Below, in pieces: positions 38,059 to 47,098 of a DNA stretch of 64,000 bases. The stretch comes from Thiemannella venezuelensis (GTDB lineage Bacteria; Actinomycetota; Actinomycetes; Streptosporangiales; Streptosporangiaceae), in NCBI RefSeq assembly GCF_014203605.1, contig NZ_JACHJJ010000013.1, positions 62,001-126,000 of the forward strand. Reading direction: 5' to 3'. The notes beneath the pieces are model-generated. The model was not told where the DNA came from. It saw only the letters and a program-made list of their open reading frames with translations, and made no database searches. The stretch's first letter is position 1; every line of letters begins with the position of its first letter. Both the position numbers and the translations under genes were made by a program.

Positions 38059-38604
38059 ATGCCACGCCGTACCGCACTCGCAGCCGCCGCCGTGCTCACC
38101 GTGCTGGCGACCGGCTGCTCCCCGGAGCCGGAGCGGCCGCCCCGGGCGGCCCCCAGCCCCACCTACGAGCTCCCGGCCCGCGCGGTCAGGCCCGGCGAGA
38201 TCCCGGTGACCTCCGCGCCGGTCCAGGACGGCGAGATCCGCTTCCAGGTGATCGGCCTGCAGAAGGGCCTCAGCGGGTTCTTCGGCAGCCACGCCGAGTG
38301 GCAGGCCAAGGGCCAGTACGTCGTCGTGCGGATCCTCATGGAGAACCCGAACCGCGCCAACTCCCGGTTCGACGCCGGAAAGCAGCGGCTCGTCACGGCC
38401 GGCGGCACGGCCCACGCGATCGACCCGTTCACGCAGGCGATCAAGCGCCAGCCCGAGAGATTCCTCCTCGGCGCGGGGGTCAGGGTCGAGATGGACCTGT
38501 GGTTCGACGTCCCCGAGGACGCCGAGCCCACCGCCGTCCGGCTCTTCGGCGACCCGCCGCTCGGCCTGGCCCGCACGGACGGCGTCACGGTCCCCCTCCC
38601 CTGA
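38059..38604 (+). CDS. DUF4352-type lipoprotein
   Basis: A 181-residue lipoprotein with signal peptide and lipobox LATGC (Cys about 20), a proline-rich linker and a C-terminal immunoglobulin-like DUF4352 domain (QYVVVRILMENPNRANSRF ... ARFLLGAGVRVEMDLWFDVPEDA-like pattern). These domains occur on exported actinobacterial proteins and have no firm function. It is divergent from the amino-acid importer operon (159 bases) and convergent with the liv operon. Confidence 0.8.
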   Translation: MPRRTALAAAAVLTVLATGCSPEPERPPRAAPSPTYELPARAVRPGEIPVTSAPVQDGEIRFQVIGLQKGLSGFFGSHAEWQAKGQYVVVRILMENPNRANSRFDAGKQRLVTAGGTAHAIDPFTQAIKRQPERFLLGAGVRVEMDLWFDVPEDAEPTAVRLFGDPPLGLARTDGVTVPLP

Positions 38605-38631
38605 TCCGGGATCCCCGCCCAGGGGAGGGGC

Positions 38632-38656
38632 GGGTCCGCCGCGCCGCGGCGGACCC
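38632..38656. terminator. Bidirectional terminator between the lipoprotein gene and livF
   Basis: A perfect 11-bp stem (38632-38642 with 38646-38656) with a GCC loop, 28 bases after the plus-strand stop and 20 before the livF stop. Confidence 0.8.
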
Positions 38657-38676
38657 TCCTCCTCACGCGGTACGGC

Positions 38677-39418
<742 letters not shown>

Positions 39419-39429
<11 letters not shown>

Positions 39430-40234
39430 CTGCGGGAGCCCCCAAATACGCCTCGACGACCCGGGGGTCGTTCCGCACCTCGTCCGGCAGACCGTCGGCG
39501 ATCTTCTGGCCGAAGTCCAGCACCGCGATGCGGTCGCTGATGCCCATGATGAGGCTCATGTCGTGCTCGATGATCAGGATGGTCCGCCCGGCATCCCGGA
39601 TGTCCCGGATGAGCTGCTGCAGCGCCACCTTCTCCGCCGGGTTCATGCCCGCGGCGGGCTCGTCCAGCAGCAGCAGCTTCGGGTCGGTCGCCAGCGCCCT
39701 GGCGATCTCCAGGCGGCGCTGGTCGCCGTAGGGCAGGTTCTTGGCGTGGTCGTGCGCGCGGTGCGGGATGCCGACGAACTCCAGCAGCTCCATCGCCAGC
39801 GCGCGGCCCTCGCGCTCCGCCTTGCGGTGCCAGGGCAGGCCCAGCGCCACGCTGACCATGCCCGCGCGCTGGTGGGCGTCCGAACCCACCATGATGTTCT
39901 CGATCGCCGTCATGTTGTGGAACAGCCGGATGTTCTGGAACGTCCGGGCGATGCCCCGCTTGGTGATCTTGAAGCGCTTGACTCCGTTGATCTTCTCGCC
40001 CAGGAAGCGGACCTGGCCCTGGGTCGGCTGGTAGACACCGGTGACCACGTTGAACACCGTGGTCTTGCCCGCGCCGTTCGGACCGATGAGAGCGAAGATC
40101 TCACCCTCGTTGATCGTCAGGTTCACGTCGCGCAGCGCCGTGACGCCGCCGAACCGCATGACGAGGTCCTGCAGCTCCAACATCGTGCGGCCACCGCGCT
40201 CCTGGCCGGCCGCCGCACCCGCTTCGGTGCTCAC
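39419..40234 (-). CDS. livG: Branched-chain amino-acid ABC transporter ATPase LivG
   Basis: A 271-residue ATPase with a 17-residue lead before MLELQDLVMRFGGVTALRDV. Walker A GPNGAGKTTVFNVVTG, the LivG-type insertion after it (RFLGEKINGVKRFKITKRGIARTFQNI), signature YGDQRRLEIARAL and Walker B LLLDEPAAGMNPAE are visible. The signature reads YGDQRR, the usual variant in LivG. The GTG start overlaps the livM stop. It forms the heterodimeric motor with LivF. Confidence 0.95.
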
Positions 40235-41376
40235 TTGGACGCCACCTCCTCACCGTGCGACTGCGGTCCGGGGACCTCAGCTCCGAGCGTACCCATCCCG
40301 CCTGATCCCTCTTTCAGCTCCGCCTTGCGTTGCCGCGACGGCAGCAGGCCCTCGGGACGGAAGATCATCAGTGCGACGAGCACCGCACCGAAGATCAGCA
40401 TGCGGTACTCCTGCAGCCCGCGGAACCGCTCCGGCAGCCACGCCACCAGGAACGCGCCCAGCATGACGCCCGGCAGGTTGCCCGCGCCGCCCATGACCAC
40501 CGCGGCCAGGATCGTCGCCGACAGCAGGAACTGGAAGTCGTTCGGGTTGATCGAGATGGACTTCGCCGCCCACAGCACACCCATCGCGCCGCCGATGGAG
40601 GCGCCGATCGCGAACGCGAGCATCTTGAAGCGGAACGTCGGCACGCCCATGACCTCGGCCGCGTCCTCGTCCTCCCGGATCGCCGCCCAGGCGCGCCCGA
40701 CCCGGCTCTTCTCCCAGCGCTTCACCAGGATGATCACCACGACGGCCAGCGCGACCAGCAGGTAGTAGTAGGGCCGGGGGTCCAGCACACCGTACTTGAA
40801 GATCTCGACATCGCCGATCATGATGCCCTCGATGCTCGGCGGGTGCGGGATGCCGCGGATGCCGTTCGGGCCGCCGATCTCGTCGGTGTTCCGCGCCGTG
40901 ATGCGGATGATCTCACCGAAGCCCAGCGTGACGATCGCCAGGTAGTCACCGCGCAGCCGCAGCGTCGGCGCGCCCAGCGTGATACCGGACAGGGCGCAGA
41001 TCCCGATGCCCACCACCATGATCAGCCAGAAGTCCCAGCCCATCCGGGTGCCCAGCAGCGCCATCGAGTAGCCGCCGACCGCGTAGAACGCGACGAACCC
41101 GAGGTCCAGCAGGCCGGCCTGGCCCACCACCACGTTCAGGCCGATGGCCAGCAGCACGAAGGTGCCGATCGGGAAGAACAGGATGCTCGCCCAGTCGGTG
41201 TCCGGCGACATGAAGGCGCCGATGCTCTCCGACGGCAGCAGCAGAGCCCCGACGATCAGGGCCGCGTAGACGATCCACCGCTGCCAGCCCGGCGTGTTCA
41301 GCCAGCGGTCGTGCATCTGGTCTGCGAAGTGGCTGAGCCGGCCACGGAAGCCTGCCAAAGGATTCTTCTCGTTCAT
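40231..41376 (-). CDS. livM: Branched-chain amino-acid ABC transporter permease LivM
   Basis: A 381-residue permease with about ten hydrophobic segments. The conserved LGLNVVVGQAGLLDLGFVAFYAVGGY stretch and the cytosolic ATPase-contact loop (GRAWAAIREDEDAAEVMGV) identify LivM. The cytosolic C-terminal tail (about 35 residues) is charged. The ATG overlaps the livH stop as ATGA. Together with LivH it forms the membrane channel for Leu/Ile/Val. Confidence 0.94.
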   Translation of the reverse strand: MNEKNPLAGFRGRLSHFADQMHDRWLNTPGWQRWIVYAALIVGALLLPSESIGAFMSPDTDWASILFFPIGTFVLLAIGLNVVVGQAGLLDLGFVAFYAVGGYSMALLGTRMGWDFWLIMVVGIGICALSGITLGAPTLRLRGDYLAIVTLGFGEIIRITARNTDEIGGPNGIRGIPHPPSIEGIMIGDVEIFKYGVLDPRPYYYLLVALAVVVIILVKRWEKSRVGRAWAAIREDEDAAEVMGVPTFRFKMLAFAIGASIGGAMGVLWAAKSISINPNDFQFLLSATILAAVVMGGAGNLPGVMLGAFLVAWLPERFRGLQEYRMLIFGAVLVALMIFRPEGLLPSRQRKAELKEGSGGMGTLGAEVPGPQSHGEEVASK

Positions 41377-42341
41377 GCGCGCGCCTGCTGGAGTGATTCA
41401 CCGAGGATGCCGGTGGGGCGGAACATCAGGACCAAGACGAGGATGGTGAAGGAGATCACGTGCTTCCAGTCGGAACCGAAGAAGATCGCTCCGTAGTTCT
41501 CCACCAGCCCGAGGGCGATCCCGCCGACCAGAGCACCGCGCAGGTTTCCGATCCCTCCCAGGACCGCCGCGGTGAACGCCTTGATGCCGAAGAGGAACCC
41601 GATGAGGTAGTTCGTGTTCTCGTACGAGATCAGGTACAGCGCGCCGGCCACACCGGCCATGCCGCCGCCGATCAGGAACGTCATCCGGACGATCTTGTCG
41701 ATGTCGACGCCCATCAGCACGGCCGCCTCAGGGTTCTGCGCGGTGGCACGGATACCACGGCCGATCTTCGTACGGTTCACCAGCCGGTCGAGCGCGATCA
41801 TCATGCCGAGCGCCGCCACGATCACCAGCACCTGGTCCACCCGGACCGAGTGACCGAAGATCGAGAACAGCTCGGTCCGCTCCATCAACCGGGGCAGACC
41901 CATCTGGATCCGGCCCTGCTGCGGACGGTCGAAGAGGTTCGGGATGACCAGGAGCGCGAACAGCTCCTGCAGGAAGATGGAGGCGCCGATCGCCGAGATC
42001 AGCGCCGCGAGCCGGGACGCACCGCGCCGGCGCAGCGGCCGGTAGGCGATGCGCTCCAGCGCCACCGCCGTCCCCGCGGAGGCCAGCATTCCGGCCAGGA
42101 TCATCAGAATGATCACACCCACGAGCGCCAGGCCCGTGAGAGCCGAGTCGATGCCCAGCACGAACGGGACGAACATCGCACCGAAAGTGCCGATCATGAA
42201 CACTTCGGAGTGCGCGAAGTTGATCAGCCGCAGCACGCCGTACACCATCGTGTAACCGAGCGCGATCAACGCGTAGATCGAACCGAACGCCAGGCCGTCG
42301 ATCGTCGACGGCCAGAACTGATTGATGAAGTCATTGAACAC
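41373..42341 (-). CDS. livH: Branched-chain amino-acid ABC transporter permease LivH
   Basis: A 322-residue permease with eight to nine helices. It begins with FINQFWPSTIDGLAFGSIYALIALGYTMVYGVLRLINFAHSE-type sequence and has the ATPase-contact loop GIRATAQNPEAAVLMGVD, both typical of LivH. The GTG start at 42341 has no strong ribosome site. A terminator-like hairpin sits in the 161 bases between livK and this gene, so the permease/ATPase genes may be expressed below the binding protein. Confidence 0.94.
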   Translation of the reverse strand: MFNDFINQFWPSTIDGLAFGSIYALIALGYTMVYGVLRLINFAHSEVFMIGTFGAMFVPFVLGIDSALTGLALVGVIILMILAGMLASAGTAVALERIAYRPLRRRGASRLAALISAIGASIFLQELFALLVIPNLFDRPQQGRIQMGLPRLMERTELFSIFGHSVRVDQVLVIVAALGMMIALDRLVNRTKIGRGIRATAQNPEAAVLMGVDIDKIVRMTFLIGGGMAGVAGALYLISYENTNYLIGFLFGIKAFTAAVLGGIGNLRGALVGGIALGLVENYGAIFFGSDWKHVISFTILVLVLMFRPTGILGESLQQARA

Positions 42342-42429
42342 TAGGGATTACCACTTCTAGCGGGGGTCGCCTGCATTGTCCGGTAGCCGCCACTCCCAAG
42401 TGGATCTCGTGGACCACCCGGAACCGCAC

Positions 42430-42465
42430 GGAGAGCGGGACCGCACCGCGGCGTTCCCGCTCTCC
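42430..42465 (-). terminator. Attenuating hairpin between livK and livH
   Basis: A perfect 11-bp stem (42430-42440 with 42455-42465) with a 14-base loop, 37 bases after the livK stop. In this position it would let most transcripts end after the abundant binding protein, with partial read-through into livHMGF. Confidence 0.65.
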
Positions 42466-42502
42466 GCGCGTCAACTACCTAACCCTCTCGGAGCTCCGGA
42501 CC

Positions 42503-43699
42503 TCAGCCCAGCTTCGCCTCCGCGGCCTTGCCGAGCAGCGTGATCACGCCGCCCTTGACCTGGTAGATGTAGATGTCCTTGGCCTCGACCTCACCGGTCG
42601 GCTGGAACTTGACCTGCTTGGAGACACCGGTGAAGTCCACCGTGGAGATGAACTGGTTGATGTCCTCAGCCGTGGTCTTACCCGCCTTGATCGCCTCGAT
42701 GAAGACCGTCGCGGCGTCGTAGCCCTCGGAGGCGTAGATCGCCGGGTCGGCGCTGAACGCCGCCTTGTACGCGTCGGCGAAGCCCTTCACCTTGGCGTCC
42801 GTCACGTCCGGCGTGGCGATGTAGCAGGGGCAGCCCACGAGCGCGCCCTCGGCGTTCTCCGCACCGGCGCCCTCGATCAGACCCTTGTCCAGCGAACCGT
42901 CACCGGACAGGAACTTCGCCGTCACACCCTTGTCACGCAGCTGCTTGAGCAGGTTGCCGCCCGCCGCGTAGTAACCGCCGAAGAAGATCGCGTCCGGCTT
43001 GGCCGCCGCGACCTTGTTCACCACCGAGGAGAAGTCGCTCTCCGCCGGGTCCAGCGAGTCGTCCGTGACCGTGGCGCCCTTGGTCTTCAGCTGACCGCGG
43101 ACGGCGTCCGCCAGCGGCTTGCCGTACTCCGACTTGTCGTCGATGACGAACACGTTCTTCGCCGCGGCGCCGTCGACGATGAAGTCGGCGATGCTCGGAC
43201 CCTGGACACCGTCGTTCGGCAGCACACGGTGCCAGTACTTCCAGCCGTTCTCGGCCAGCTTCACATTGGTGGCGGAGGCCGAGACGCTCGGGATCTTCGC
43301 CTCCTCCAGCACCGGGCCCACCTGGGCGGACTCACCGGAGAACGCCGGACCCACCAGGCCGACGATCTTGTCGGTCTTGATGGCCTGCTGAGCCAGGGCC
43401 ACCGCCTTGGACGGGTCGGCCTGGCTGTCGTACTCGACCATCTCGATCTTCACAGCCGGGTTGGTCTTGTTGTACTCGTCGAACGCGAGCTTCGCACCGT
43501 TCCGCGGCGGAATGACGATGCCGGCGTTCGCACCGGTCAGGTCACCCATGAAACCGATCTTGACAGTGCCGGCAGCGGCCCCCGTGGAGCCGCCCTCAGT
43601 CGTGGTACCCGTGTCGCCTCCGCTGCAGGCGGCGAGACCAAGAGTGAGCGCCAGACCGGCAGCAAGCACTCCACCGAGGCGAGCAGTCTTAGGCCGCAA
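42503..43699 (-). CDS. livK: Branched-chain amino-acid-binding lipoprotein LivK
   Basis: A 398-residue periplasmic-binding-fold lipoprotein: lipobox LAAC (Cys 25), Gly/Thr-rich linker, then a type-1 binding fold (VKIGFMGDLTGANAGIVIPPRNGAKLAFDEYN). It captures Leu/Ile/Val or a related ligand for the LivHMGF complex. The TTG start at 43699 is supported by GGAAGG upstream. It is the first gene of the operon; the roughly 500 bases upstream hold no gene and must contain the promoter. Confidence 0.94.
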   Translation of the reverse strand: MRPKTARLGGVLAAGLALTLGLAACSGGDTGTTTEGGSTGAAAGTVKIGFMGDLTGANAGIVIPPRNGAKLAFDEYNKTNPAVKIEMVEYDSQADPSKAVALAQQAIKTDKIVGLVGPAFSGESAQVGPVLEEAKIPSVSASATNVKLAENGWKYWHRVLPNDGVQGPSIADFIVDGAAAKNVFVIDDKSEYGKPLADAVRGQLKTKGATVTDDSLDPAESDFSSVVNKVAAAKPDAIFFGGYYAAGGNLLKQLRDKGVTAKFLSGDGSLDKGLIEGAGAENAEGALVGCPCYIATPDVTDAKVKGFADAYKAAFSADPAIYASEGYDAATVFIEAIKAGKTTAEDINQFISTVDFTGVSKQVKFQPTGEVEAKDIYIYQVKGGVITLLGKAAEAKLG

Positions 43700-44205
43700 G
43701 GTTGCCTTCCTTTCACCCGGTCCATGGTCAGGACCAGGTTCACAGATGCCCTCCCCTGGCGGAGTGGCCAGGGGGTGTGTCGGTTAGTACAGCCAGCGGA
43801 TGTCACAGGTCGATACAGGACGACCCGACGTTACCGCTTCGTTATTACACCGATTCTTTTCGGCTACTGGCACAAAAGCCATGGTCACCGCCAACCTGCG
43901 ATCTTTCCAGCACGACACACCGGACATGGGGAAGCCCGCGCGCATCCAGGAGGCCGCCCGGCACCGGCATGACTCCGCCGAGAAGGACGCCCCCGGCGAA
44001 CCAGGACGGCACCCCCGGACACCGGAACGGCGACGGCAGGCCACACCGGCCCCACAGGCCCCGCCCCCTCCCGACACGCGCAGACCGGCCCGCCGACGCG
44101 CACCTGCCCCCGGCCGCGAGGACGGACCCCGAGATCACCGAACCCGCCGGCGACCCCACTCCCCGAACCCCCGCACCCGAAGACCCCCCGCACCCTCCGG
44201 AGAAC
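43700..44205. other. Gene-free, strongly C-skewed spacer
   Basis: About 500 bases between livK and pdtaR without a convincing gene. Open frames on both strands here are proline/arginine- or glycine/serine-rich and lack ribosome sites. From about 43900 to 44205 the plus strand is very C-rich over G. It must contain the livK promoter (right part of the AT-richer stretch 43790-43900) and the end of the pdtaR transcript; I could not define either precisely. Confidence 0.6.
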
Positions 44206-44814
44206 TCACTCCCCGCCGCCCGAACCCCCCTCGGACCCGGCACCACCACTCCCGACGATGATCTGAGCCACCTCACGCATGCTCAACCGCCGGTCCATCG
44301 AAGCCTTCTGAATCCACCGGAACGCCTGCGGCTCACTCCACCCGTGCTCCGCCATCAGCAGACCCTTCGCCCGCTCCACCAGCTTCCGCGTCTCCAGCCG
44401 CTCCGAGAGCGTCCCCACCTCCCGCTCCAGCGCCGCGATCTCCTCATGGCGGCTCACCGCCATCTCGATCGCCGGAACCAGGTCCGACTTCGTGAACGGC
44501 TTCACCAGATACGCCATCGCCCCCGCATCCCGCGCCCGCTCCACCAGGTCCCGCTGCGAGAACGCCGTCAGGATCAGACACGGCGCGATCCGCTGCGACA
44601 CGATCTGCTCAGCGGCCGAGATCCCGTCCAGCACCGGCATCTTCACGTCCAGGATCACCAGATCCGGCCGGAGCTCCGCGGCCAGCTTCACGGCCGTCTC
44701 CCCGTCCCCCGCCTCCCCGACGACGGCGTATCCGTCCTCTTCCAGCATCTCCTTGAGGTCGAGGCGGATCAGAGCCTCGTCTTCCGCGATCACCACTCGC
44801 CGCTGCGTACTCAC
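44206..44814 (-). CDS. pdtaR: ANTAR-type response regulator PdtaR
   Basis: A 202-residue regulator with a receiver domain (phospho-acceptor Asp56 in VILDVKMP, acidic pocket EDEA, Lys in LVKPFT) and a C-terminal ANTAR domain (about 135-190, RKLVERAKGLLMAEHGWSEPQAFRWIQKASMDRRLSMREVAQ). ANTAR proteins bind paired RNA hexaloops and prevent termination in their target leaders. The neighbourhood (polA, pyk) is that of mycobacterial Rv1626/PdtaR, whose kinase PdtaS is encoded elsewhere. I use the GTG at 44814, where the receiver begins. The last 15 residues are Gly/Ser-rich. Confidence 0.92.
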   Translation of the reverse strand: MSTQRRVVIAEDEALIRLDLKEMLEEDGYAVVGEAGDGETAVKLAAELRPDLVILDVKMPVLDGISAAEQIVSQRIAPCLILTAFSQRDLVERARDAGAMAYLVKPFTKSDLVPAIEMAVSRHEEIAALEREVGTLSERLETRKLVERAKGLLMAEHGWSEPQAFRWIQKASMDRRLSMREVAQIIVGSGGAGSEGGSGGGE

Positions 44815-44925
44815 GAGCAAGAGAGTACCGACGTCCGCTAGATTGGGACCACGCCGGTCCCACGACTGATCCACTTTGGGTAAGCTCGGAGCTGGCCGAC
44901 AAAATCCGGACAAGTCCGCAAATAT

Positions 44926-44998
44926 GCCCCGATATCCCAACGGCAGAGGAAATGGCCTCAAAATCCATCAAGTGTGGGTTCGAATCCCACTCGGGGCA
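44926..44998 (+). tRNA. tRNA-Leu (CAA) without long variable arm
   Basis: Acceptor stem 44926-44932 with 44991-44997 (7 bp, perfect), discriminator A44998, T-arm GTGGG-TTCGAAT-CCCAC (44974-44990), anticodon loop CTCAAAA with CAA at 44959-44961. No CCA is encoded. Oddities: the variable region is only five bases, whereas bacterial tRNA-Leu normally has a long arm; the anticodon stem has a C-U closing mismatch; and only three D-stem pairs form. A reduced tRNA-Leu class has, as far as I recall, been described in actinobacteria, and this may be one. It could instead be a decayed gene. A terminator follows. Confidence 0.75.
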
Positions 44999-45003
44999 CA
45001 GTC

Positions 45004-45033
45004 AAGCCGCCCGGCCTTGCGACCAGGCGGCTT
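45004..45033 (+). terminator. Terminator after the tRNA-Leu gene
   Basis: An 8-bp stem AAGCCGCC/GGCGGCTT (45004-45011 with 45026-45033) with a 14-base loop follows the tRNA by five bases and is followed by a pyrimidine-rich run. Confidence 0.65.
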
Positions 45034-45042
45034 CCTCCGTCC

Positions 45043-45340
45043 TTACAGGTCCGCAGTCCCTGCAGTGACCACCCACCGGACAGGTCGGCCCGTTACCCGG
45101 GCAATCATGTCGTAGTCGCCGTCGCAGTGCAGGACAACCGCTCCGTGGCGCTCAGCGGTGGCGGCGATGACCAGGCCGGAGACCGACAGAGCTCTCCAGT
45201 TCCCGGTCGCGATGAGTCGAGTCTGGACATCCAACGCCCGATCCCATGTTTCGTCCGGAGTCGGAAGCCGGTCAATCCACGCATCTCATCGCGAATACGT
45301 TCGGCATCTTGGATGAGTTCGTGGGGCCGAAGTACTGGGG
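45043..45340 (-). pseudogene. Truncated, frameshifted PIN-domain (VapC-like) toxin gene
   Basis: The 3' end reads TPDETWDRALDVQTRL..., then LVIAATAERHG, LHCDGDYDMIARVTG and a stop at 45043, the C-terminal half of a VapC-type PIN ribonuclease. Going upstream, this frame meets a stop (TGA) near 45295, and homologous sequence (HELIQDAERIRDEM) continues in another frame, so there is a frameshift. The 5' half, with the first catalytic Asp, is missing: homology stops about 15 bases from the 3' end of the tRNA-Tyr-like gene. No antitoxin gene is present. It is a remnant of a toxin-antitoxin locus. Confidence 0.7.
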
Positions 45341-45342
45341 GC

Positions 45343-45427
45343 TGGTAGGGCGGGAGGGATTCGAACCCCCTCAGTCGAAACACCCGGTTTACAGCCGGGC
45401 CCGGCTCTCCAGCTCCGGCGCCGCTCC
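45343..45427 (-). tRNA. tRNA-Tyr (GUA)-like gene, possibly degenerate
   Basis: On the minus strand a cloverleaf forms: acceptor GGAGCGG/CCGCCCT with an A-C mismatch and a terminal G-U, D-arm CCGG-AGCTGGAGAG-CCGG, anticodon arm CCCGG-CTGTAAA-CCGGG (GUA, Tyr), a 12-base variable arm, T-arm GGGGG-TTCGAAT-CCCTC, and encoded ACCA (45346-45343). The 3' half resembles ordinary bacterial tRNA-Tyr. The 5' half is odd: position 8 is C instead of the near-universal U. It may be functional, or an att-type junction carrying a genuine 3' half. A PIN-toxin remnant abuts its 3' end. Confidence 0.5.
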
Positions 45428-45516
45428 GTGGAGACGGCTTCAGGATGGTCTCCGCCGAGCGGCCGGGGCAACGGGTTTTCGTGCGGCCGGACGTTCCCAC
45501 CTGGTCTGGGCGCGGT

Positions 45517-45557
45517 GCGGGGGGTCACGTCTCGTAGTGGGAGGCGTGACCCCCCGC
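45517..45557 (-). terminator. Terminator of pyk
   Basis: A perfect 13-bp stem (45517-45529 with 45545-45557) with a 15-base loop, 33 bases past the pyk stop. It isolates pyk from the tRNA-Tyr-like gene on the same strand. Confidence 0.8.
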
Positions 45558-45589
45558 GCCGTCGTGGGCGGGGCCGTACCCGGAAAGAG

Positions 45590-47020
45590 TCAGGCGGGGT
45601 GGGCGACGGCGGACCCGATGGTGTGGACGCGCAGGGCGTTGGTGGAGCCCGCGGTGCCGGGCGGGGAGCCGGCGACGATGACGACCTTGTCGCCCTTCTC
45701 GAGGCGGGCGTGGGCGAGGAGGGCGGCTTCGACCTGGCGGACCATGTCGTCGGTGTGGTGGACGAAGGGGACCTCGAAGGTCTCCACGCCCCAGGTGAGG
45801 GCGAGCTGGCCGCGGACGTGGGGGGCGGAGGTGAAGGCGAGCAGCGGGATGGGCGAGCGGTAGCGGGCGAGGCGGCGGGCGGTCTCGCCGGACATGGTGA
45901 AGGCGACGAGGGCCTTGGCGCCGACGATGGCGCCGACCTCGGCGGCGGCGCGGGCGATGGCGCCTCCGGTGGTCTCGGGGAGCCGGTCGAGGCTGTGGGT
46001 GGCTTCCAGGACGGAGTGCTCGGCGGCGGTGGCGATGCGGCTCATGGTCGCGACGGACTCGACCGGGTAGGTGCCGACGGAGGTCTCGCCGGAGAGCATG
46101 ACGGCGTCGGCGCCGTCCATGACGGCGTAGGCGACGTCGGAGGCCTCGGCGCGGGTGGGCCTGGGGGCGCTCATCATGGAGTCGAGCATCTGGGTGGCGA
46201 CGATGACGGGGCGGGCCTTCTCGCGGCAGAGTTCGATGGCGCGCCGCTGGACGACGGGGACCTCTTCGAGGGGGAGTTCGACGCCGAGGTCGCCGCGGGC
46301 GACCATGATGCCGTCGAAGGCTTCGATGATCTCGGGGAGGCGGTCGACGGCCTGGGGTTTTTCGATCTTGGCGAGGAGCGGGAGGCGGACGCCTTCCTGC
46401 TCCATGATGTTGCGGACGACGTCGGCGTCGGAGGGGCGGCGGACGAAGGAGAGGGCGATGAGGTCGAAGCCGGTGCGCAGGGCCCAGCGGAGGTCGGCCT
46501 CGTCCTTGTCGGTGAGGGCGGGGGCGCTGACGTTGACGCCCGGGAGGTTGAGGCCCTTGTTGTCGGAGATCATGCCGCCGATGACGACGCGTGTGGTGAC
46601 GCGGGGGCCGTCGATGCGGGTGACCTCGAGGTGGACGCGGCCGTCGTCGACGAGGATGCTGTCGCCGGGGCGGACGTCCTTGGGGAGGCCGAGGTAGGTG
46701 GTGGAGACCTGTTCGCGGTCGCCGGGGATCTCTTCGGTGGTGATGGTGAAGACGTCGCCGAAGCCGAGGCGGACGGGGCCTTCTTCGAACTTGCCGACGC
46801 GGATCTTGGGGCCCTGCAGGTCGGCGAGTACGCCTACGCCGCGGCCGAGCTCGGCGGCGACCTCCCTCACCCTGTCGTAGACCTCTTTGTGCAGCTCGTG
46901 GCTGCCGTGGCTGAGGTTGAAGCGGGCCACGTCCATGCCTGCGGCGATGAGTTCGCGGAGGCGTTCGGATGAGGAGGTGGCGGGGCCTAGGGTGCAGACG
47001 ATTTTCGCGCGACGAGTCAC
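45590..47020 (-). CDS. pyk: Pyruvate kinase
   Basis: A 476-residue glycolytic enzyme transferring phosphate from phosphoenolpyruvate to ADP. The N-terminal TRRAKIVCTLGPATSS, the active-site region (VARFNLSHGSHE, DLQGPKIRVGKF), the PK signature LLAKIEKPQAVDRL with MVARGDLGVELP, and the C-terminal allosteric domain are intact. I choose the GTG at 47020 (family start, AGGA upstream); an ATG at 47068 would add 16 residues. Upstream lies the perfect 10-bp palindrome GTTACGTAAC (47088-47097), a possible regulator site. Confidence 0.96.
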   Translation of the reverse strand: MTRRAKIVCTLGPATSSSERLRELIAAGMDVARFNLSHGSHELHKEVYDRVREVAAELGRGVGVLADLQGPKIRVGKFEEGPVRLGFGDVFTITTEEIPGDREQVSTTYLGLPKDVRPGDSILVDDGRVHLEVTRIDGPRVTTRVVIGGMISDNKGLNLPGVNVSAPALTDKDEADLRWALRTGFDLIALSFVRRPSDADVVRNIMEQEGVRLPLLAKIEKPQAVDRLPEIIEAFDGIMVARGDLGVELPLEEVPVVQRRAIELCREKARPVIVATQMLDSMMSAPRPTRAEASDVAYAVMDGADAVMLSGETSVGTYPVESVATMSRIATAAEHSVLEATHSLDRLPETTGGAIARAAAEVGAIVGAKALVAFTMSGETARRLARYRSPIPLLAFTSAPHVRGQLALTWGVETFEVPFVHHTDDMVRQVEAALLAHARLEKGDKVVIVAGSPPGTAGSTNALRVHTIGSAVAHPA

Positions 47021-47098
47021 GGGTCCTACCTTAATTGGTACAGACCACTTGGGCGTGACGCGGGTCATATCACCGGTGAAAAACTCGGTTACGTAACG

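Noticed and set aside
43800-44261. Possible small genes between livK and pdtaR
   Set aside because: The frames are proline/arginine-rich or glycine/serine-rich, lack ribosome sites and look like products of base skew.
45105-45500. An intact 131-codon minus-strand gene across the tRNA-Tyr-like region
   Set aside because: Its frame merely joins the tRNA sequence to one frame of the decayed PIN gene; only the PIN-like parts have homology and they are split between frames.
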